A stretch of 64,000 nucleotides of DNA from Bradyrhizobium diazoefficiens (GCF_018131015.1 NZ_JAFCJJ010000001.1:124001-188000); one strand, 5' to 3'; positions 35,277 through 44,288 are shown, counted from the first letter of the stretch. Notes: generated from the sequence alone by a model not told the origin. Made by a program: numbers and translations.

Positions 35277-36536
35277 ATGACGAGAACCCGCATGCCGGGC
35301 ATCAGCCGCCGTTCGACGCTGGCGCTGATGGGCGCCGGTGCAATGACTGTTGCCGCGCCGTGGGTGGCGCGCGCCCAGGCCAAGACCATCAAGATCGGCA
35401 TGCCGACGATTTTGTCGGGCCGCGTCGCGCAGCTCGGCACTTCGTCGCGCAACGGGGTGATGTTCGAAGTCGAGAAGGTCAACGCCGCCGGCGGGCTCGC
35501 CGGCCGTCAGATCGAGATGGTGATCCGCGACTCCAAGGGCCAGCCGCAGGAAGCGGCCCGCATCGCGCGCGAGCTCGTCAACACCGATGGCTGCGAATGG
35601 CTGATCGACGGCGAGGCGTCGTCCGGATCGTTCGCCGTGCACGAGGTGGCGCGCGATCTCGGCGTGCTCTGTGTCCACACCTGTTCGGAGGCGTCCTCGC
35701 TCACCGCCGATCCCAAGCAGCATATTCCGAACGCATTCCGCTGCGTGCGGCAAGGCATCCACGATTCCATCGTCGGCGGCAGCTATGCGGCCTCGATCGC
35801 AAAGGCAAAAGGCCTGAAGAAGTGGGCGACCTGCTCGCCCGACTACGCCTATGGCCGCGACACCACCGGTGAATTCACGCTGTATCTGAAGCGCTTTGCG
35901 CCTGATGTCGAGATCATCAGTGAATCCTGGCCAAAACTGTTCCAGCCCGACTACACCGAGGTGGTGACCAAGATCTTGCAGGCCAAGCCGCAGGCGCTGT
36001 ACTCCTGCCTCTGGGGCGGCGATCTCACCTCCTATATCGACCAGGCCAACATCTACGCGATGTTCGGCCAGATGGAGGTGTTTGCGGTCAACATGGCCGA
36101 CTACACCGCGCTGACCGTGGTGAAGAACCTGCCCAAGGGCATCCACTCCGGCAACCGCTACATCAAGACCTTCCCGACCACGCCGGAGAACGCGGCCTGG
36201 GGCGATGCCTACAAGGCCAAGTACAACGAGTATCCGACCAACTGGTCATGGCAGAATGCCACCGCGGTGATGTTCCTGGCCGAGGCTGCGAAGAAGGCCA
36301 ACTCCACCGACGGCAAGAAGATCGCGGAGGCGCTGACCGGCCTCACGATCAAGTCCCCGTTCGGGGCCGACGGCACCGTGACGATGCGCGGCGACGACCA
36401 TACGCTGGTCGGCTACGCCATCGGATGGGGCACCACGATTCCGCAGGAGCCCTATGTGCCGGAGGTCAAGGCCGGCGACTGGAAGACGATCTTCGAGCTC
36501 GAGGCCGAGTGGAAGAAGAGCAAGGGCTACACCTGA
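35277..36536 (+). CDS. Branched-chain amino acid-type ABC transporter substrate-binding protein
   Basis: This is a 419-residue LivK/Leu-Ile-Val-binding family receptor. The N-terminal signal has twin arginines (ISRRSTLALMGAGAMTV, cleavage near ARAQA), so Tat or Sec export is possible. The mature protein begins KTIKIGMPTILSGRVAQLG, and the inner part RNGVMFEVEKVNAAGGLAGR is typical. In this family the ligand may be an amino acid, amide or aromatic acid, and the linked catabolic operon suggests an organic acid. The start follows GAGGGAGGGGAAA. It is first of the liv operon and divergent from the acyl-CoA synthetase operon across a shared palindrome. Confidence 0.93.
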   Translation: MTRTRMPGISRRSTLALMGAGAMTVAAPWVARAQAKTIKIGMPTILSGRVAQLGTSSRNGVMFEVEKVNAAGGLAGRQIEMVIRDSKGQPQEAARIARELVNTDGCEWLIDGEASSGSFAVHEVARDLGVLCVHTCSEASSLTADPKQHIPNAFRCVRQGIHDSIVGGSYAASIAKAKGLKKWATCSPDYAYGRDTTGEFTLYLKRFAPDVEIISESWPKLFQPDYTEVVTKILQAKPQALYSCLWGGDLTSYIDQANIYAMFGQMEVFAVNMADYTALTVVKNLPKGIHSGNRYIKTFPTTPENAAWGDAYKAKYNEYPTNWSWQNATAVMFLAEAAKKANSTDGKKIAEALTGLTIKSPFGADGTVTMRGDDHTLVGYAIGWGTTIPQEPYVPEVKAGDWKTIFELEAEWKKSKGYT

Positions 36537-36628
36537 TCGCACAACGCGGCGGGGATGGACAACCGACCTTGCCGCGTTCGCATCGTCCTTTCGCGCCGGG
36601 ACCGGCGCACGGCTATGAAAGTGCTCAA

Positions 36629-37531
36629 GTGGATCTCGACGCGTTCGCAGGCTGTCTCACCAGCTCCGCCTGCCTGGTGACGCAAACCACCAGCGGCCTC
36701 ATCATCGGCATGCTGTTGTTCCTGGTCGCGGTCGGGCTGACGCTGATCTTCGGCGTGCTCAAGGTCGTCAATTTCAGCCACGGCGCCTTCTACATGTTCG
36801 GCGCCTATTTCGCGATGACGGCCTACCAGCTCACCGGAAGCTTCGCGCTCGCGATGCTCGCGGGCGCGGCCGGCACCGCGATCCTCGGCCTGATCTTCGA
36901 GCGGGTGTTCATGAGCCGCGTCTATGGCGCGGACGTGCTGATGCAGCTCCTGGTCTGCTATGCCTTCGTGCTGATCTTCGACGACGTGGTGCGCATCATC
37001 TGGGGACCTGAATTCAAGTCGATGGGCATGCCGTCCGCGTTCCAGGTGATGCCGCTGTTCATCGCAGGCGGCGTGGTGCCGCCTTATTATCTGCTGCTGA
37101 TCGGCGTGGCGCTTCTCGCCGCCGTCGTGCTCGGCCTCGGCCTGTCGCGCAGCCGGATCGGCAAGGTGATCCGGGCGGCCGCGCACAATCCGGGCATGGT
37201 GTCGGCGCTCGGAATCAACACCGGCCTGATCTATGGCGGCGTGTTTGCGCTCGGCGGCATGCTGGCGGGGCTTGCCGGAGCGCTGGCCGCACCCGTGCGG
37301 TCGCTGACGCCCGGAATGGGATTCTCGGTGCTGATCGAATCCTTCATCGTCACCGTGATCGGTGGCATGGGCTCGATCCTCGGCGCGCTGATCGGCGCGC
37401 TGCTGCTCGGCCTGATCCGTTCGTTCGGCTCGCTCGGCTTTCCCCTGTTCACGGACGGCCTGATGTATTTGTTCATGGTGATCGTGCTGGTCTCCAAGCC
37501 CACCGGCCTGTTCGGCAAGGAAGCGGCATGA
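36629..37531 (+). CDS. livH: Liv-type ABC transporter permease (LivH-like)
   Basis: This 300-residue inner-membrane permease has the LivH signatures GLTLIFGVLKVVNFSHGAFY near the N-terminus and LRAAAHNPGMVSALGIN-type sequence (IRAAAHNPGMVSALGI) in the cytoplasmic loop that contacts the ATPase, followed by VIGGMGSILGALIGALLLG. The start is taken as GTG 36629 (VDLDAFAGCLTSS), since no good ATG precedes the first helix; a weak ribosome site makes this uncertain. It is separated from the binding-protein gene by 92 bases and overlaps livM by four. Confidence 0.9.
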   Translation: MDLDAFAGCLTSSACLVTQTTSGLIIGMLLFLVAVGLTLIFGVLKVVNFSHGAFYMFGAYFAMTAYQLTGSFALAMLAGAAGTAILGLIFERVFMSRVYGADVLMQLLVCYAFVLIFDDVVRIIWGPEFKSMGMPSAFQVMPLFIAGGVVPPYYLLLIGVALLAAVVLGLGLSRSRIGKVIRAAAHNPGMVSALGINTGLIYGGVFALGGMLAGLAGALAAPVRSLTPGMGFSVLIESFIVTVIGGMGSILGALIGALLLGLIRSFGSLGFPLFTDGLMYLFMVIVLVSKPTGLFGKEAA

Positions 37532-38547
37532 CCGAGCTGGAGGCCGGTGGCGCCGAGAGGCTTGCGCCGGTGCGCAACGGAACCGCGCTGCACCGCTATC
37601 GCGACGTGCTGATTGCGTTGATCGCCTTCGCGGTGCTGGCGAGCCTGCCGCTGCTCACCGGCAGCAAGGCGCTGCTCGATTTCGTCATCCGCTGCTCCGC
37701 CTATGGCCTGTTCGCAACCTCGCTCAATTTGCTGGTCGGCTATACCGGCCTGACCTCGTTCGGGCACGGCATGTTCTTCGGCCTCGGCGCCTACAGTTAT
37801 GGCCTGATCATGCAGAAACTGGGCGTGCCGATCCCGGTCGCCTTCGTCGCGACCCTGGTAATCACGGCCGCGGTCGCAGCCGTCATCGGCGCGATCTGCG
37901 TGCGGCTGAAGGAGATCTATTTCGCCTTCGTCACGCTCGCCTTCCAGATGCTGATTCATTCGACCATCCTGTCCTGGGCCTCCTTCACCGGCGGCGACCA
38001 GGGACTGCGCGGCGGCATTCCGCGGCCCGTCTTCCTCGGCATCGACCTTGCCAACCACGTCCACCTCTATGTCGCGAGCTGTGCGCTGCTGATCCTCGGC
38101 CTGCTCGCGATGCACCAGATCGCGCAATCGCCGTTCGGCTACACCTTGCGCATGATCCGCGACAATGCTGCGCGCGCGAGTTTCCTCGGCATCGATGTCT
38201 GGCGTGCCAAGCTCACCGTGTTCGTGCTGGCGGCGCTGTTCGCCGCGATGGGCGGCATGGTGATGGCGCTGTTCGTCTCCGGCGCCTATCCGGAGTTCGC
38301 CTACTGGACGATTTCGGGCGAGGGCATCTTCATCAACATGCTCGGCGGCGTCTCGACCTTTTTGGGTCCGATGGTCGGCACCGTGCTGCTGCTGCTGCTC
38401 AACGACACCGTGACCCGGTTCACCGAGTATCACGGCATCGTGCTCGGCATCGTCATCCTGTTCTTCGCGCTTGGCCTGCGCAAAGGGCTTCTCGATTTCG
38501 TCGCCGAGTGGTACGCGCACCGGCGCGATGCGGGCGAGGGGCGCTAG
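37528..38547 (+). CDS. livM: Liv-type ABC transporter permease (LivM-like)
   Basis: This 339-residue second permease has the typical LLVGYTGLTSFGHGMFFGLG segment in its first third, the EIYFAFVTLAFQMLIH helix and the EAA-like loop LRMIRDNAARASFLGIDVW. It pairs with LivH to form the membrane channel. The ATG overlaps the livH stop and livG starts two bases after its end. The N-terminus has a 25-residue hydrophilic leader before the first helix. Confidence 0.92.
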   Translation: MTELEAGGAERLAPVRNGTALHRYRDVLIALIAFAVLASLPLLTGSKALLDFVIRCSAYGLFATSLNLLVGYTGLTSFGHGMFFGLGAYSYGLIMQKLGVPIPVAFVATLVITAAVAAVIGAICVRLKEIYFAFVTLAFQMLIHSTILSWASFTGGDQGLRGGIPRPVFLGIDLANHVHLYVASCALLILGLLAMHQIAQSPFGYTLRMIRDNAARASFLGIDVWRAKLTVFVLAALFAAMGGMVMALFVSGAYPEFAYWTISGEGIFINMLGGVSTFLGPMVGTVLLLLLNDTVTRFTEYHGIVLGIVILFFALGLRKGLLDFVAEWYAHRRDAGEGR

Positions 38548-38549
38548 CC

Positions 38550-39305
38550 ATGCTCGAGATCCGCAACCTCACGAAATCCTTCGGCGGCGTGAAGGCGACC
38601 AACGATGTCACCCTCGATTTCCCCGATGGTTCGCTCACGGCCGTGATCGGCCCGAACGGCGCGGGCAAGAGCACCTTCTTCAACCTGATTACGGGGGCCT
38701 TGAGGCCGGCTTCCGGCCAGGTGCTGCTCGATGGCGTCGATCTCGCCGGCCGCTCGCCGCCGGAGATCGTCCGCCACGGCATCGGCCGCGCCTTCCAGGT
38801 TGCCAACATCTTCAAATCCCTCACGGTGCAGGAGACCATGCTCGCCGCAGTCAGCGCCGACCAGCGCTCCTCCGCGGTGCTGCACAAGCGCTTTCCGCTG
38901 GCCGAGACGCGCGACCGCGCCGAGCATGTGATGGAGCTTCTGGGCCTTTCCGGCAAGCGCCATCGCACGGCGGCGACACTGTCGCATGGCGACCAGAAGC
39001 TGCTCGACATTGCGCTCGCGCTGGTGCTCGAACCCAAGGTGCTGCTGCTGGACGAGCCGACCGCCGGCATGGGCCCGGAGGAGCGCTGGCGCATGATCGA
39101 CAAGGTGCGCGAGCTCTGGGAGACGCAGAAGATCACGGTCGTCTTCATCGAGCACGACATGGACATCGTGTTCAAGATCGCACCGAAGATCGTCGTGCTG
39201 TGCTACGGCCAGATTCTCGCGACCGGGACGCCGGACGAGATCCGCAACAACAGCGCCGTGATCGACGCCTATCTCGGCACCGAGCATGCGGGAGCCGTCG
39301 CATGA
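38550..39305 (+). CDS. livG: Liv-type ABC transporter ATPase (LivG-like)
   Basis: This 251-residue ATPase has Walker A GPNGAGKSTFFN (about 37-48), the signature LSHGDQKLLDIALAL in place of the usual LSGGQ, and Walker B VLLLDEPTAGMGPEE. The switch histidine is in FIEHDMD. The start at 38550 begins MLEIRNLTKSFGG. It powers the transporter with LivF and lies between livM and livF with a two-base gap and a four-base overlap. Confidence 0.93.
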   Translation: MLEIRNLTKSFGGVKATNDVTLDFPDGSLTAVIGPNGAGKSTFFNLITGALRPASGQVLLDGVDLAGRSPPEIVRHGIGRAFQVANIFKSLTVQETMLAAVSADQRSSAVLHKRFPLAETRDRAEHVMELLGLSGKRHRTAATLSHGDQKLLDIALALVLEPKVLLLDEPTAGMGPEERWRMIDKVRELWETQKITVVFIEHDMDIVFKIAPKIVVLCYGQILATGTPDEIRNNSAVIDAYLGTEHAGAVA

Positions 39306-40012
39306 GCGCCGTCATCGAAGTCGCCGATCTCGATGTCTATTACGGCACGAGCCAGATCCTGTTCGGCGTCTCCCTGTCGGTGCGGCAGGGCGAGACCATG
39401 GCCCTGCTCGGGCGCAACGGCGCGGGCAAGTCGACGACCATGAAGGCGATCATGGGGCTGGCGCCGCCGCGGCGCGGCCGGGTGAGCCTGCGCGGCGCCG
39501 TGATCTCGGGGTTGCCACCGCATACGATTGCGCGCGCCGGCCTCGGCTTCGTGCCGGAGGATCGGCAGATCTTTCCCGAGCACACGGTCGAGGACAATCT
39601 CGTCATTGGCCGGAAGCGGGGACCCGAAGGCCAGGACGAATGGTCGATCAGGCGCATCTACGAGGTGTTCCCGTTGCTCGAGCCGCTGCGCCATCGCATC
39701 GCCGGACGCCTGTCGGGCGGCGAGCAGCAGATGCTCGCCATCGCGCGCACCTTGATGGGCAATCCAGCGCTGCTACTGCTCGACGAGCCGAGCGAGGGCC
39801 TTGCGCCGATCATCGTGCAGCGGATCGGTGAGTTGCTGCGGCAGCTCCGCAAGCTCGGATCGACCGTGCTGATCGCGGAGCAGAACATGCATTTCTGCCT
39901 CGGGCTGGCGAGCCACGCCACGGTCATCGACAAGGGCCAGATCGTCTATGCGGCCGGGATCGACGAGCTCAAGGCGAACGAGGCCATCCGCCGCCGCTAT
40001 CTGGCGCTGTGA
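39302..40012 (+). CDS. livF: Liv-type ABC transporter ATPase (LivF-like)
   Basis: This 236-residue ATPase has Walker A GRNGAGKSTTMK, the signature LSGGEQQMLAIARTL and Walker B LLLLDEPSEGLAP. FVPEDRQIFPEHTVEDNL is the segment typical of LivF. It overlaps livG by four bases and is the last gene of the five-gene transporter operon, which thereby contains the complete set: binding protein, two permeases and two ATPases. Confidence 0.93.
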   Translation: MSAVIEVADLDVYYGTSQILFGVSLSVRQGETMALLGRNGAGKSTTMKAIMGLAPPRRGRVSLRGAVISGLPPHTIARAGLGFVPEDRQIFPEHTVEDNLVIGRKRGPEGQDEWSIRRIYEVFPLLEPLRHRIAGRLSGGEQQMLAIARTLMGNPALLLLDEPSEGLAPIIVQRIGELLRQLRKLGSTVLIAEQNMHFCLGLASHATVIDKGQIVYAAGIDELKANEAIRRRYLAL

Positions 40013-40176
40013 GCCGGGGAGGAGCGGCCAGAATCGGCCGGGAGTAGAAAACTGTTGCCCGGGGCCGGCCCGGTGGAAGGAGTTTCCCTTCCAGCAGCCA
40101 AAAAAGCCAACCGTTTCCATTGCTGTTTGGGGCCGAAACGACGACATTTCCGTCAGGAATTGATGGATCGGCAGCC

Positions 40177-40395
40177 ATGGAACGCACTGGATTTGAGCCC
40201 TTCGGCGAGCCGCTGGTGTCCGCGACGGACACGCAGCCGCAGTCGCGCGCCTCAAAGCTCCTGCTGCGGGCCGGCACCGGCCTGTTCTGGTCGCTGATCG
40301 CCGCCATCGTGCTCGCCCGCGCGGCTTTCTTCGAGCCGGGCGTCTATGACGGCTTCAGCCGCGTCGCCACGCTCGCCAAGACCCTGATCTTCTAG
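40177..40395 (+). CDS. Small single-span membrane protein
   Basis: This 72-residue product starts at ATG 40177 (MERTGFEPFGEPLVSATD), with a hydrophilic N-terminus and one hydrophobic helix (GTGLFWSLIAAIVLARAAFF). It is followed by a hairpin. The in-frame start at 40120 is less likely. No family is recognised. It is not clearly part of the liv operon (gap 164 bases), so it may have its own promoter. Confidence 0.55.
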   Translation: MERTGFEPFGEPLVSATDTQPQSRASKLLLRAGTGLFWSLIAAIVLARAAFFEPGVYDGFSRVATLAKTLIF

Positions 40396-40408
40396 GATCG
40401 CCAATTCC

Positions 40409-40436
40409 GGGCCGAGGACAGAACTTCCCTCGGCCC
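40409..40436 (+). terminator. Hairpin after the small membrane protein
   Basis: Nine-base arms GGGCCGAGG and CCTCGGCCC enclose a ten-base loop, 13 bases after the stop codon. No T-run follows, so it may stabilise or partly terminate the transcript. Confidence 0.5.
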
Positions 40437-40506
40437 TGATATGCCGAAAACTTATTCCCCAATCGAACGGCGCTGCGTATAAATCCTTCCCCTCCGGGAG
40501 AGATTT

Positions 40507-41565
40507 GTGTCGCAGAATCAAGCATCCAGTCAGGCCGACGCCAAGCCGGCCACCGCCGCGGGTCGCATTGCGGCGCTGATTCCGGGCATTCTCCTCTGCA
40601 TTTTGGTCGCCGGTGTCTCGGCCCTGCTGGAGCGGGCGGAACTGGGCGTGTTCGAGCATCCCTATGTCGAGGCGCTGGTGATGGCGATCCTGCTCGGGAT
40701 GGCGCTCCGCAGCTTCTGGAAGCCGGCGCCGCGCTGGCAGGCCGGCATCGCCTTCAGCGCCAAGCAGCTTCTCGAAGTCGCGGTGATGCTGCTCGGCGCC
40801 TCCATCAGCTTTGCCGCGATCGCAGCCTCGGGGATCGCGCTGCTGGCGTCGATCGCGGGGGTCGTCGTCGTCGCGCTCTGCGTGACCTTCGGCCTCAGCC
40901 GCATGCTTGGGCTGTCGACACGGCTGTCGATCCTGATCGCCTGCGGCAATTCGATTTGCGGAAATTCGGCGATTGCAGCCGTGGCGCCGATCATCGGCGC
41001 AAGCAGCGACGAGATCGCGTCCTCGATCTCGTTCACCGCGATCCTCGGCGTGATGATGGTGCTGGGGCTGCCGCTGCTGATCCCGCTGCTGCACCTGAGC
41101 GCGACGCAATACGGCATCCTTGCCGGTCTCACCGTCTACGCTGTGCCGCAGGTGCTGGCGGCGACGGTTCCGGCCGGGCTCATCTCCACGCAGATCGGTA
41201 CGCTCGTGAAGCTGATGCGCGTCCTGATGCTCGGCCCCGTCGTGGTCGGCCTGTCGCTGGTTGCATCGCGCTGGCAGAGCAATGCGAAGAAGACCAATGT
41301 CGGCTTCTTCCGACTGGTCCCGTGGTTCATCCTCGGCTTCCTCGCGCTTGCAACCCTGCGTTCGCTGGAAATCGTGCCGTCCACGGTGGTTGGACCCGTG
41401 ACGAAGATCACGAGCTTTCTCACGGTCGTGTCGATGGCGGCGCTCGGACTTGGCGTCGACGTCCGCGTGCTCGCCAATGTCGGCGGCCGCGTGACAGCTG
41501 CGGTGACGCTCTCGCTGATGCTGCTGCTCGCGATCAGCATCGCTCTGGTGCACTGGTTCAAGTAG
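40507..41565 (+). CDS. YeiH-family putative sulfate exporter
   Basis: This 352-residue membrane protein with about ten helices matches the YeiH/UPF0324 family: GRIAALIPGILLCILVAGVS at the start, then LLEVAVMLLGASISFAAIAA, the core ILIACGNSICGNSAIAAVAP, and GLTVYAVPQVLAATVPAG. Members are annotated as sulfate exporters on limited evidence. GTG start at 40507 after GGGAGAG. It is followed, 104 bases on, by the FAH-fold gene, with no clear operon link. Confidence 0.88.
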   Translation: MSQNQASSQADAKPATAAGRIAALIPGILLCILVAGVSALLERAELGVFEHPYVEALVMAILLGMALRSFWKPAPRWQAGIAFSAKQLLEVAVMLLGASISFAAIAASGIALLASIAGVVVVALCVTFGLSRMLGLSTRLSILIACGNSICGNSAIAAVAPIIGASSDEIASSISFTAILGVMMVLGLPLLIPLLHLSATQYGILAGLTVYAVPQVLAATVPAGLISTQIGTLVKLMRVLMLGPVVVGLSLVASRWQSNAKKTNVGFFRLVPWFILGFLALATLRSLEIVPSTVVGPVTKITSFLTVVSMAALGLGVDVRVLANVGGRVTAAVTLSLMLLLAISIALVHWFK

Positions 41566-41669
41566 GGAAGGCGCAGGGCGCTCTCTGGACTTCCCCCGCC
41601 AGACGTTTATTGGTCTTCACGGCCGCCACGCGAGCGCGGCCGGTCCGGGAAAGTTGCGAGGATGCGGCC

Positions 41670-42842
41670 ATGACGAATTTGACTGTTAAGGACCTTCTCC
41701 CCGAGGACGGCACGCGGGGAACGCTCGCCGGGCGTGTCTGGCTGCCGCAGGTGAATGGTCCGGCCGTGGTCGCCGTGCGCGGCGACGGCGTCTTCGACGT
41801 CACCGCGAAATTTCCGACCATCAGCGCACTCTGCGAGGACGACGATCCGGCGAAGGCCCTTGCCGCGACCAGGGGCGAGCGCATCGGCGATCTCGAAGCC
41901 ATCGTCGCCAATACGCCGCCGGACCGGCGTGACCGCCAGAAGCCGTGGTTGCTTGCGCCGGTCGATCTCCAGACCTTGAAAGCGGCAGGTGTCACCTTCG
42001 CCATCTCGATGCTGGAGCGCGTGATCGAGGAGCGGGCCAAGGGCAACCCGGCTTCGGCCGAAGCGATCCGGAAAGAAGTGACGAAGCTGATCGGCGACGA
42101 TCTGTCGAAGCTCAAGCCGGGCTCGGACCAGGCGATGCGGCTGAAGCAGGTGCTGATCGATCAAAACGCCTGGAGCCAGTATCTGGAGGTCGGTATCGGC
42201 CCCGATGCCGAGGTCTTCACCAAGGCGCCGACATTGTCGTCGGTCGGTACCGGCATGGATGCCGGGCTGCATCCGAAGTCGACCTGGAATAATCCGGAGC
42301 CGGAGCTCGTGCTGTATGTCTCGAGCCGCGGCAGGATCGTCGGCGGCGCGCTCGGCAACGACGTCAATCTGCGCGACTTCGAGGGCCGCTCGGCGCTGCT
42401 GCTCTCCAAGGCCAAGGACAACAATGCGTCCTGCTCGATCGGTCCTCTGCTCCGCCTGTTCGACGACAGCTTCACGCTCGACGACGCCCGCAGGCTCGAC
42501 ATCAGCCTGAACGTGAAGGGGACGGACGGTTTCGTCCTCGACGGCCATTCCTCGATCAGCAAGATCAGCCGCGATCCGACCGACCTCGTCGAGCAGACCA
42601 TCGGCAAGGTGCATCAATATCCCGATGGCTTCGTGCTGTTCCTCGGCACGATGTTCGCGCCCGTCAAGGATCGCGATGCGCCGGGGCAGGGGTTCACCCA
42701 CAAGCGTGACGACATCGTCACGATCGCTGCGCCGCAGCTCGGCAAGCTCGTCAACCGCATGCGCACCAGCGATGTGTGCGAGCCCTGGACCTTCGGCATC
42801 GGCGCACTGATGAAGAACCTCGCGCAGCGGAAGCTGATCTAG
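41670..42842 (+). CDS. Fumarylacetoacetate hydrolase (FAH)-fold protein, possible 2-keto-3-deoxy sugar acid dehydratase
   Basis: This is a 390-residue FAH-superfamily protein. Metal-binding acidic residues are expected in the ELVLYVSSRGRIVGGALGND segment and the following NLRDFEGRSALLLSKAKDN. The C-terminus has VFLGTMFAPVKDRDAPGQGF, typical of the 390-residue subgroup found near sugar-acid genes. GguC and 2-keto-3-deoxy-arabinonate dehydratase-like enzymes share the fold. The sugar transporters and dehydrogenase/lactonase that start 437 bases downstream suggest a sugar-acid role, but family repeat A lies between, so co-transcription is uncertain. The start at 41670 excludes a much longer frame that runs inside the YeiH gene. 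Confidence 0.72.
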   Translation: MTNLTVKDLLPEDGTRGTLAGRVWLPQVNGPAVVAVRGDGVFDVTAKFPTISALCEDDDPAKALAATRGERIGDLEAIVANTPPDRRDRQKPWLLAPVDLQTLKAAGVTFAISMLERVIEERAKGNPASAEAIRKEVTKLIGDDLSKLKPGSDQAMRLKQVLIDQNAWSQYLEVGIGPDAEVFTKAPTLSSVGTGMDAGLHPKSTWNNPEPELVLYVSSRGRIVGGALGNDVNLRDFEGRSALLLSKAKDNNASCSIGPLLRLFDDSFTLDDARRLDISLNVKGTDGFVLDGHSSISKISRDPTDLVEQTIGKVHQYPDGFVLFLGTMFAPVKDRDAPGQGFTHKRDDIVTIAAPQLGKLVNRMRTSDVCEPWTFGIGALMKNLAQRKLI

Positions 42843-42858
42843 CGGCTGGCGCGCTTTA

Positions 42859-42997
42859 CCTCGCCCCGCTTGCGGGGAGAGGTCGAATTCGATCGGAGAT
42901 CGAATTCGGGTGAGGGGACTCTTCGCGACCCCAACTGTCACCGTCCCTGCGGAGACTCCCCCTCACCCCCAACCCTCTCCCCGCAAGCGGGGCGAGG
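42859..42997. repeat. Intergenic repeat element, family A copy 2
   Basis: It has the same 139-base layout as the copy at 12876: ends CCTCGCCCCGCTTGCGGGGA and CCCGCAAGCGGGGCGAGG, inner GAATTCGATC / GATCGAATTC hairpin, and GGAGACTCCCCCTCACC in the second half. Confidence 0.9.
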
Positions 42998-43148
42998 GAG
43001 TGCACCTGCGCCCTGGCTGGCTATTTGCGCTCCCACCGGCGAGTTGCCCTCGCAACTCTTTCTCATCCTCGCGTTGCATCGGTGGAACATAATCGCGCCT
43101 GGCGTGTTCCCTGCGTTGCGATCCAGTGCAACTCACCCATTCCTCCTA

Positions 43149-43169
43149 ATAGTCAAATAATATGACTAT
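43149..43169. promoter_or_regulatory. Palindromic operator candidate upstream of the sugar-binding protein gene
   Basis: Perfect seven-base arms ATAGTCA (43149-43155) and TGACTAT (43163-43169) surround an A/T-rich centre, 110 bases before the ytfQ-like start, in an otherwise G+C-rich genome. A FadR-family regulator is encoded in the same operon (47876) and is the likely partner. Confidence 0.6.
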
Positions 43170-43279
43170 ACGGAACCAAACTTCCGTGAAATAGTGCCTC
43201 CCGCCGCCGCAAAGGTCGGCTTACCGGTGCCAAATTACCAATTGGCGCCCGAGATAAACATTTTTGGGAGACACGCCTG

Positions 43280-44245
43280 ATGACCCTCAAAGCCCTCTTT
43301 GCGGCAACGGCCACGACCGCCTTGCTGCTCGCGTTGCCGGCGAGTGCCGCCGAGCTCACCATTGGCTTCTCGCAGATCGGATCGGAATCCGGCTGGCGCG
43401 CGGCCGAGACCTCGGTCTCCAAGCAGGAGGCCAGCAAGCGAAAGGTCAATCTCAAGATCGCCGACGCCCAGCAGAAGCAGGAGAACCAGATCAAGGCGAT
43501 TCGGTCCTTCATCGCGCAGAACGTCGATGCGATCTTCCTCGCGCCCGTCGTCTCGACCGGCTGGGACTCGGTGCTGAAGGAAGCCAAGGAGGCCAAGATT
43601 CCGGTCGTGCTGCTCGACCGCGACATCGATCCCTCCGGCAAGGAACTCTATCTCACCGCAGTGACCTCGGACAGCGTGCATGAAGGCGCCGTCGCCGGCG
43701 ACTGGCTGGCCAAGACTGTCGGCGGCAAGGCCTGCAACATCGTCGAACTGCAGGGCACGGTCGGCGCCAGCGTCGCCGCCAACCGCAAGAAGGGCTTTGA
43801 CACCGCTATTGCCAAGCATGCCAATTTGAAGGTGGTGCGAAGCCAGACCGGCGACTTCACCCGTGCCAAGGGCAAGGAAGTGATGGAGAGCTTCATCAAG
43901 GCCGAAGGCGGCGGCAAGAACATCTGTGCGGTCTACGCCCACAATGACGACATGATGGTCGGCGCGATCCAGGCGATGAAGGAAGCCGGCCTCAAGCCGG
44001 GCAAGGACATCCTCACGGTCTCGATCGATGCGGTCCCCGACATCTTCAAGGCGATGATTGCCGGCGAGGCCAATGCCACGGTCGAGCTGACGCCGAACAT
44101 GGCGGGCCCGGCCTTCGATGCGGTTGCGGCCTTCAAGGAGAAGGGGACTGTTCCGCCGAAGTGGATCCAGACCGAATCCAGGCTGCTCACCGCTGCTGAC
44201 AATCCGCAGAAGGAATACGACAGCAAGAAGGGCCTCGGCTACTGA
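43280..44245 (+). CDS. ytfQ: Sugar ABC transporter binding protein (galactofuranose/YtfQ-like)
   Basis: This is a 321-residue periplasmic receptor with a signal peptide (1-24, ending ASAAE) and mature start LTIGFSQIGSESGWRAAETS, which is the YtfQ pattern. Later segments DAIFLAPVVSTGWDSVLKEA, LLDRDIDPSG, and AHNDDMMVGAIQAMKEAG match type I sugar receptors and their sugar-contacting residues. It starts an operon with one ATPase, two permeases and then a regulator and sugar dehydrogenase. A strong hairpin follows the stop codon and may protect this message for high expression. YtfQ-like proteins bind galactofuranose; here galactose or arabinose in furanose form is the inferred ligand. Confidence 0.9.
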   Translation: MTLKALFAATATTALLLALPASAAELTIGFSQIGSESGWRAAETSVSKQEASKRKVNLKIADAQQKQENQIKAIRSFIAQNVDAIFLAPVVSTGWDSVLKEAKEAKIPVVLLDRDIDPSGKELYLTAVTSDSVHEGAVAGDWLAKTVGGKACNIVELQGTVGASVAANRKKGFDTAIAKHANLKVVRSQTGDFTRAKGKEVMESFIKAEGGGKNICAVYAHNDDMMVGAIQAMKEAGLKPGKDILTVSIDAVPDIFKAMIAGEANATVELTPNMAGPAFDAVAAFKEKGTVPPKWIQTESRLLTAADNPQKEYDSKKGLGY

Positions 44246-44253
44246 GCCGGGAC

Positions 44254-44288
44254 GCTCCGCCGCAGCGCTTTCTGCGCTGCGGCGGAGC
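44254..44288 (+). promoter_or_regulatory. Long perfect hairpin between binding protein and ATPase genes
   Basis: A 15-base perfect stem (GCTCCGCCGCAGCGC paired with its complement) has a five-base loop, nine bases after the ytfQ-like stop. No T-run follows. In sugar-uptake operons such hairpins usually stabilise the upstream part of the mRNA and reduce the downstream part. Confidence 0.75.

Larger units (their letters stand above)
42843..43279. other. 437-base noncoding region before the sugar locus
   Basis: This region holds repeat family A copy 2 (42859-42997), about 150 bases with no recognised feature, then a palindrome (43149-43169) and the presumed promoter of the ytfQ-like gene. No coding region is supported. 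Confidence 0.6.
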
